Assembly: GCA_900550455.1 (NCBI GenBank)
Contig: URSE01000055.1
Coordinates: forward strand, 1 to 7,501
Reading direction: 5' to 3'
Length of the DNA: 7,501 nt
DNA from: an uncultured Veillonella sp.
GTDB lineage: Bacteria; Bacillota; Negativicutes; Veillonellales; Veillonellaceae
Below are positions 5,223 through 7,501 of this stretch, one piece after another; the stretch's first letter is position 1, and each line of letters opens with the position of its first letter. A model generated the notes under the pieces. It was not told the origin of the DNA. It made no database searches and worked only from the letters and a program-made list of their open reading frames with translations. The position numbers and the translations under genes were made by a program.

Positions 5223-7394
5223 ATGTTAGATATGTTTTCCATTGTTGCTAAGGAACTAGGGGTAAAAGCCAAACAAGTAGAAGCGGCAGTAGATCTCCTA
5301 GACCAAGGAAATACAGTTCCTTTCATTGCCCGCTATCGTAAGGAAGTGACGGGGGAGCTGCAAGATGAACAGTTGCGGACCATTGAAGAACGCATTCAAT
5401 ACTTGCGTAATTTGGAAAAACGGCGGGAGGAAGTCATCGCCTCCATCACCGAGCAAGAAAAGATGACGGATGACCTCCGGGCAGCCTTGGATAAGGCTGC
5501 TAAATTACAAGAATTGGAAGATCTCTACCTTCCTTATCGGCCTAAGAAACGAACGCGTGCTTCTATCGCTCGGGAGAAGGGCTTGGAACCATTGGCTCTC
5601 ATGATCCTCAATGATACAGAATCTTCTGGGAATCCAGAAACTATTGCTAGTCAATTTATTAATGATCAAGTTCCTGATGCAGCTAGTGCTCTTCAAGGGG
5701 CCCAAGATATTGTGGCGGAAATGGTATCCGACAATGCAGATTTCCGTAAGGCCCTCCGCAAGCGAATGTTCCATGAAGGGTTCATCCAAACTGAATTAGT
5801 AGGGGAAGAGAATACTGATAACCAAGTATTCTTGCAATACGCAGACTATGCAGAACCGGTTAAGCAAATGCCGTCCCACAGGATTTTGGCCGTAAATCGT
5901 GGTGAGAAGTTGGGAGCCCTCAAGGTTGCTTTGACGGTACCCGGTGAAGACTATGTGTCTTATATGCTAGAAAAACTCCACAAGGGGAACTCTATTTTTG
6001 CTGATTATAAGGAAGCGGCTGTAGCTGATGCCTACAAGCGCCTAATCTTCCCAGCTCTTGAACGGGAAATTCGCAATGAATTGACAGAAAAGGCAGACGA
6101 AGGGGCCATCAAGATTTTTGCGGTTAATCTTAAAAACCTCCTTCTCCAAGCCCCTTTAGCGGGTCATGTTATCATGGGTCTTGATCCGGGTTATCGGACG
6201 GGCTGTAAGATGGCCATCATCGATGCACAGGGAAATGTCCTTGATTATGGGGCCTATTATTTGACCGCCTCTGACCGGCAACGGCAAGAGGCTCAGAAAA
6301 AATTGGCTGCACTCATTAAAAAGTACAAGGTTAGTCTTCTCTCTATCGGCAATGGGACAGCTTCTTATGAAACGGAACAATTTATCTCCAAGATGATTGA
6401 GGAAGAAGGCCTTGATTGCCATTACATCATTACCAATGAAGCGGGCGCCTCTGTATACTCCGCATCTAAACTAGCTATTGATGAATTGCCTGATTTGGAT
6501 GTTACCATCCGCGGGGCCGTATCCATTGCCCGCCGGATTCAAGATCCATTAGCGGAATCCGTTAAGATTGACCCTAAATCTATCGGGGTAGGCCAATACC
6601 AGCACGATGTAAATCAAAAACTTTTGACCTCCACCTTAGACCAAGTAGTGGAAACTGTAGTTAACCATGTAGGGGTTGAACTCAATACAGCCTCTCCAGC
6701 TATCTTGCAACACGTGGCAGGTATTTCTTCGGCCGTGGCTAAGAATATCGTGGCCTACCGGCATGACCAAGGGGCCTTTGCTAGCCGCAAGCAACTTCTT
6801 AAGGTGCCACGCCTGGGACCAGCAGCCTTTACCCAATGTGCGGGCTTCCTCCGCATTCAAGGGGCTAAGAATCCACTGGATAATACTCAAGTTCATCCTG
6901 AATCCTATGAACTGGCCGAACAAATTATCGGAGAGTTAGGCTTTACTCTACAAGACTTGAACGATAAGAAATCGTTGGAACTCTTGCAGGCTAAGCTGAC
7001 CCTTACAGATCCTGAAAGATTGGCTAAGAAATTGGAGGCAGGCCTACCTACTGTTCGAGATATCCTAGAGGCTCTAGCAAAGCCAGGCCGCGATCCACGG
7101 GAAGATTTGCCAGCCCCATTGACACGTAAGCATGTCATGTCCTTAGAGGACGTGAAGGTGGGCACTGTAGTTAAAGGGACTGTTCACAATGTAGTAGATT
7201 TCGGGGCCTTCATTGACTTTGGTCTCAAGACCAATGGTCTCTTACATCGGTCTGAAATGATCGATGGCCGTCGCCATCCATCGGAGGTTCTCGCTGTAGG
7301 GGATATCATTGAAACGGAAATCATCTCTGTCGATGTAAAACGCAACCGGATTGGTCTTTCCCAAAAATCCTTAAGGAAAAATAAAAAAATATAG
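5223..7394 (+). CDS. tex: Tex family RNA-binding transcription accessory protein
   Basis: Homologue of Bordetella Tex and B. subtilis YdcI, a conserved cytoplasmic nucleic-acid-binding protein related to eukaryotic Spt6; its cellular role is still poorly defined. At 723 residues it is full length (family about 720-780). In order: the N-terminal helical Tex region with GNTVPFIARYRKEVTGEL (29-46) and LEDLYLPYRPKKRTRA (98-113); a YqgF/RNase H-like domain beginning GLDPGYRTGCK (319-329); tandem helix-hairpin-helix motifs (about 478-545, with LQHVAGISSAVAKNIVAYR and LLKVPRLGPAAFTQCAGFLRI); and a C-terminal S1 RNA-binding domain (about 644-718, with VDFGAFIDFG and GLLHRSEM). AGAGAAAGG (5207-5215), inside the end of the DHFR gene, is seven bases before the ATG and supports this start over the ATG at 5232. 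The tight junction implies translation linked to the DHFR gene. It is the last gene before the terminator. Confidence 0.95.
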   Translation: MLDMFSIVAKELGVKAKQVEAAVDLLDQGNTVPFIARYRKEVTGELQDEQLRTIEERIQYLRNLEKRREEVIASITEQEKMTDDLRAALDKAAKLQELEDLYLPYRPKKRTRASIAREKGLEPLALMILNDTESSGNPETIASQFINDQVPDAASALQGAQDIVAEMVSDNADFRKALRKRMFHEGFIQTELVGEENTDNQVFLQYADYAEPVKQMPSHRILAVNRGEKLGALKVALTVPGEDYVSYMLEKLHKGNSIFADYKEAAVADAYKRLIFPALEREIRNELTEKADEGAIKIFAVNLKNLLLQAPLAGHVIMGLDPGYRTGCKMAIIDAQGNVLDYGAYYLTASDRQRQEAQKKLAALIKKYKVSLLSIGNGTASYETEQFISKMIEEEGLDCHYIITNEAGASVYSASKLAIDELPDLDVTIRGAVSIARRIQDPLAESVKIDPKSIGVGQYQHDVNQKLLTSTLDQVVETVVNHVGVELNTASPAILQHVAGISSAVAKNIVAYRHDQGAFASRKQLLKVPRLGPAAFTQCAGFLRIQGAKNPLDNTQVHPESYELAEQIIGELGFTLQDLNDKKSLELLQAKLTLTDPERLAKKLEAGLPTVRDILEALAKPGRDPREDLPAPLTRKHVMSLEDVKVGTVVKGTVHNVVDFGAFIDFGLKTNGLLHRSEMIDGRRHPSEVLAVGDIIETEIISVDVKRNRIGLSQKSLRKNKKI

Positions 7395-7434
7395 AAAGAA
7401 TATTTACGATAATTTCCGCATAAGTATTAAATGT

Positions 7435-7468
7435 AAGGAACTGGTCCTTGGTGATCGGTTCCTTTTTT
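7435..7468 (+). terminator. Intrinsic terminator after tex
   Basis: AAGGAACTGGTC (7435-7446) pairs with GATCGGTTCCTT (7453-7464): 12 pairs including two G-U, and the loop CTTGGT. Six Ts follow (7463-7468). It lies 40 bases after the tex stop, with AT-rich featureless DNA between, and is the likely end of the recQ-thyA-folA-tex transcript. Confidence 0.88.
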
Positions 7469-7501
7469 GGTTAGTTAGTTTGGTATAGGGGTCAGTAAAT
7501 T

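Overview
The window is an ordinary-looking stretch of bacterial chromosome, most likely from a low-to-moderate-GC Bacillota. The clues are strong purine-rich ribosome binding sites (AAAGGAG, GAGGGGG, AAGGAGG), extended -10 promoters, and a thymidylate synthase of the Bacillus subtilis ThyA / phage phi3T branch rather than the E. coli branch. A Negativicutes (Veillonella-like) source is a weak guess; nothing here fixes the genus. Five complete protein genes are present, all with intact motifs and near-standard lengths. No tRNA, rRNA, CRISPR array, transposase or obvious frameshift was seen.

Layout. Bases 1-277 hold no convincing gene but are full of RNA-type structure: a bidirectional terminator (18-45), then two copies of a repeated stem-loop element whose heads share TGAGCTGACATTCGG..ACGAGTC (118-146 and 219-248). 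The second copy sits on a 20-bp stem that serves as the terminator of putP. On the minus strand lies putP (278-1762), a sodium/proline symporter. A 222-base divergent intergenic region (1763-1984) carries a putP extended -10 promoter overlapped by a perfect 14-bp palindrome, a recQ extended -10 candidate, and a short stem-loop in the recQ leader.

On the plus strand follow recQ (1985-3808), thyA (3843-4634), dfrA/folA (4732-5220) and tex (5223-7394), ending at an intrinsic terminator (7435-7468). The spacings are 34, 97 and 2 bases, so the four genes may share a transcript. A TATAAT over the recQ stop codon and a structured 97-base thyA-dfrA gap suggest extra control points. The last 33 bases (7469-7501) hold nothing I can name.

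How the genes fit together. ThyA makes dTMP and turns methylene-tetrahydrofolate into dihydrofolate; DHFR returns dihydrofolate to tetrahydrofolate, so these two form one cycle. RecQ, a DNA-repair helicase, and Tex, an RNA-binding nucleic-acid factor, are housekeeping neighbours. PutP is a separate, divergently transcribed osmotic/nutritional transporter. The strongest unexplained signal is the pair of structured repeats at 61-268. I do not see a new multi-gene system.
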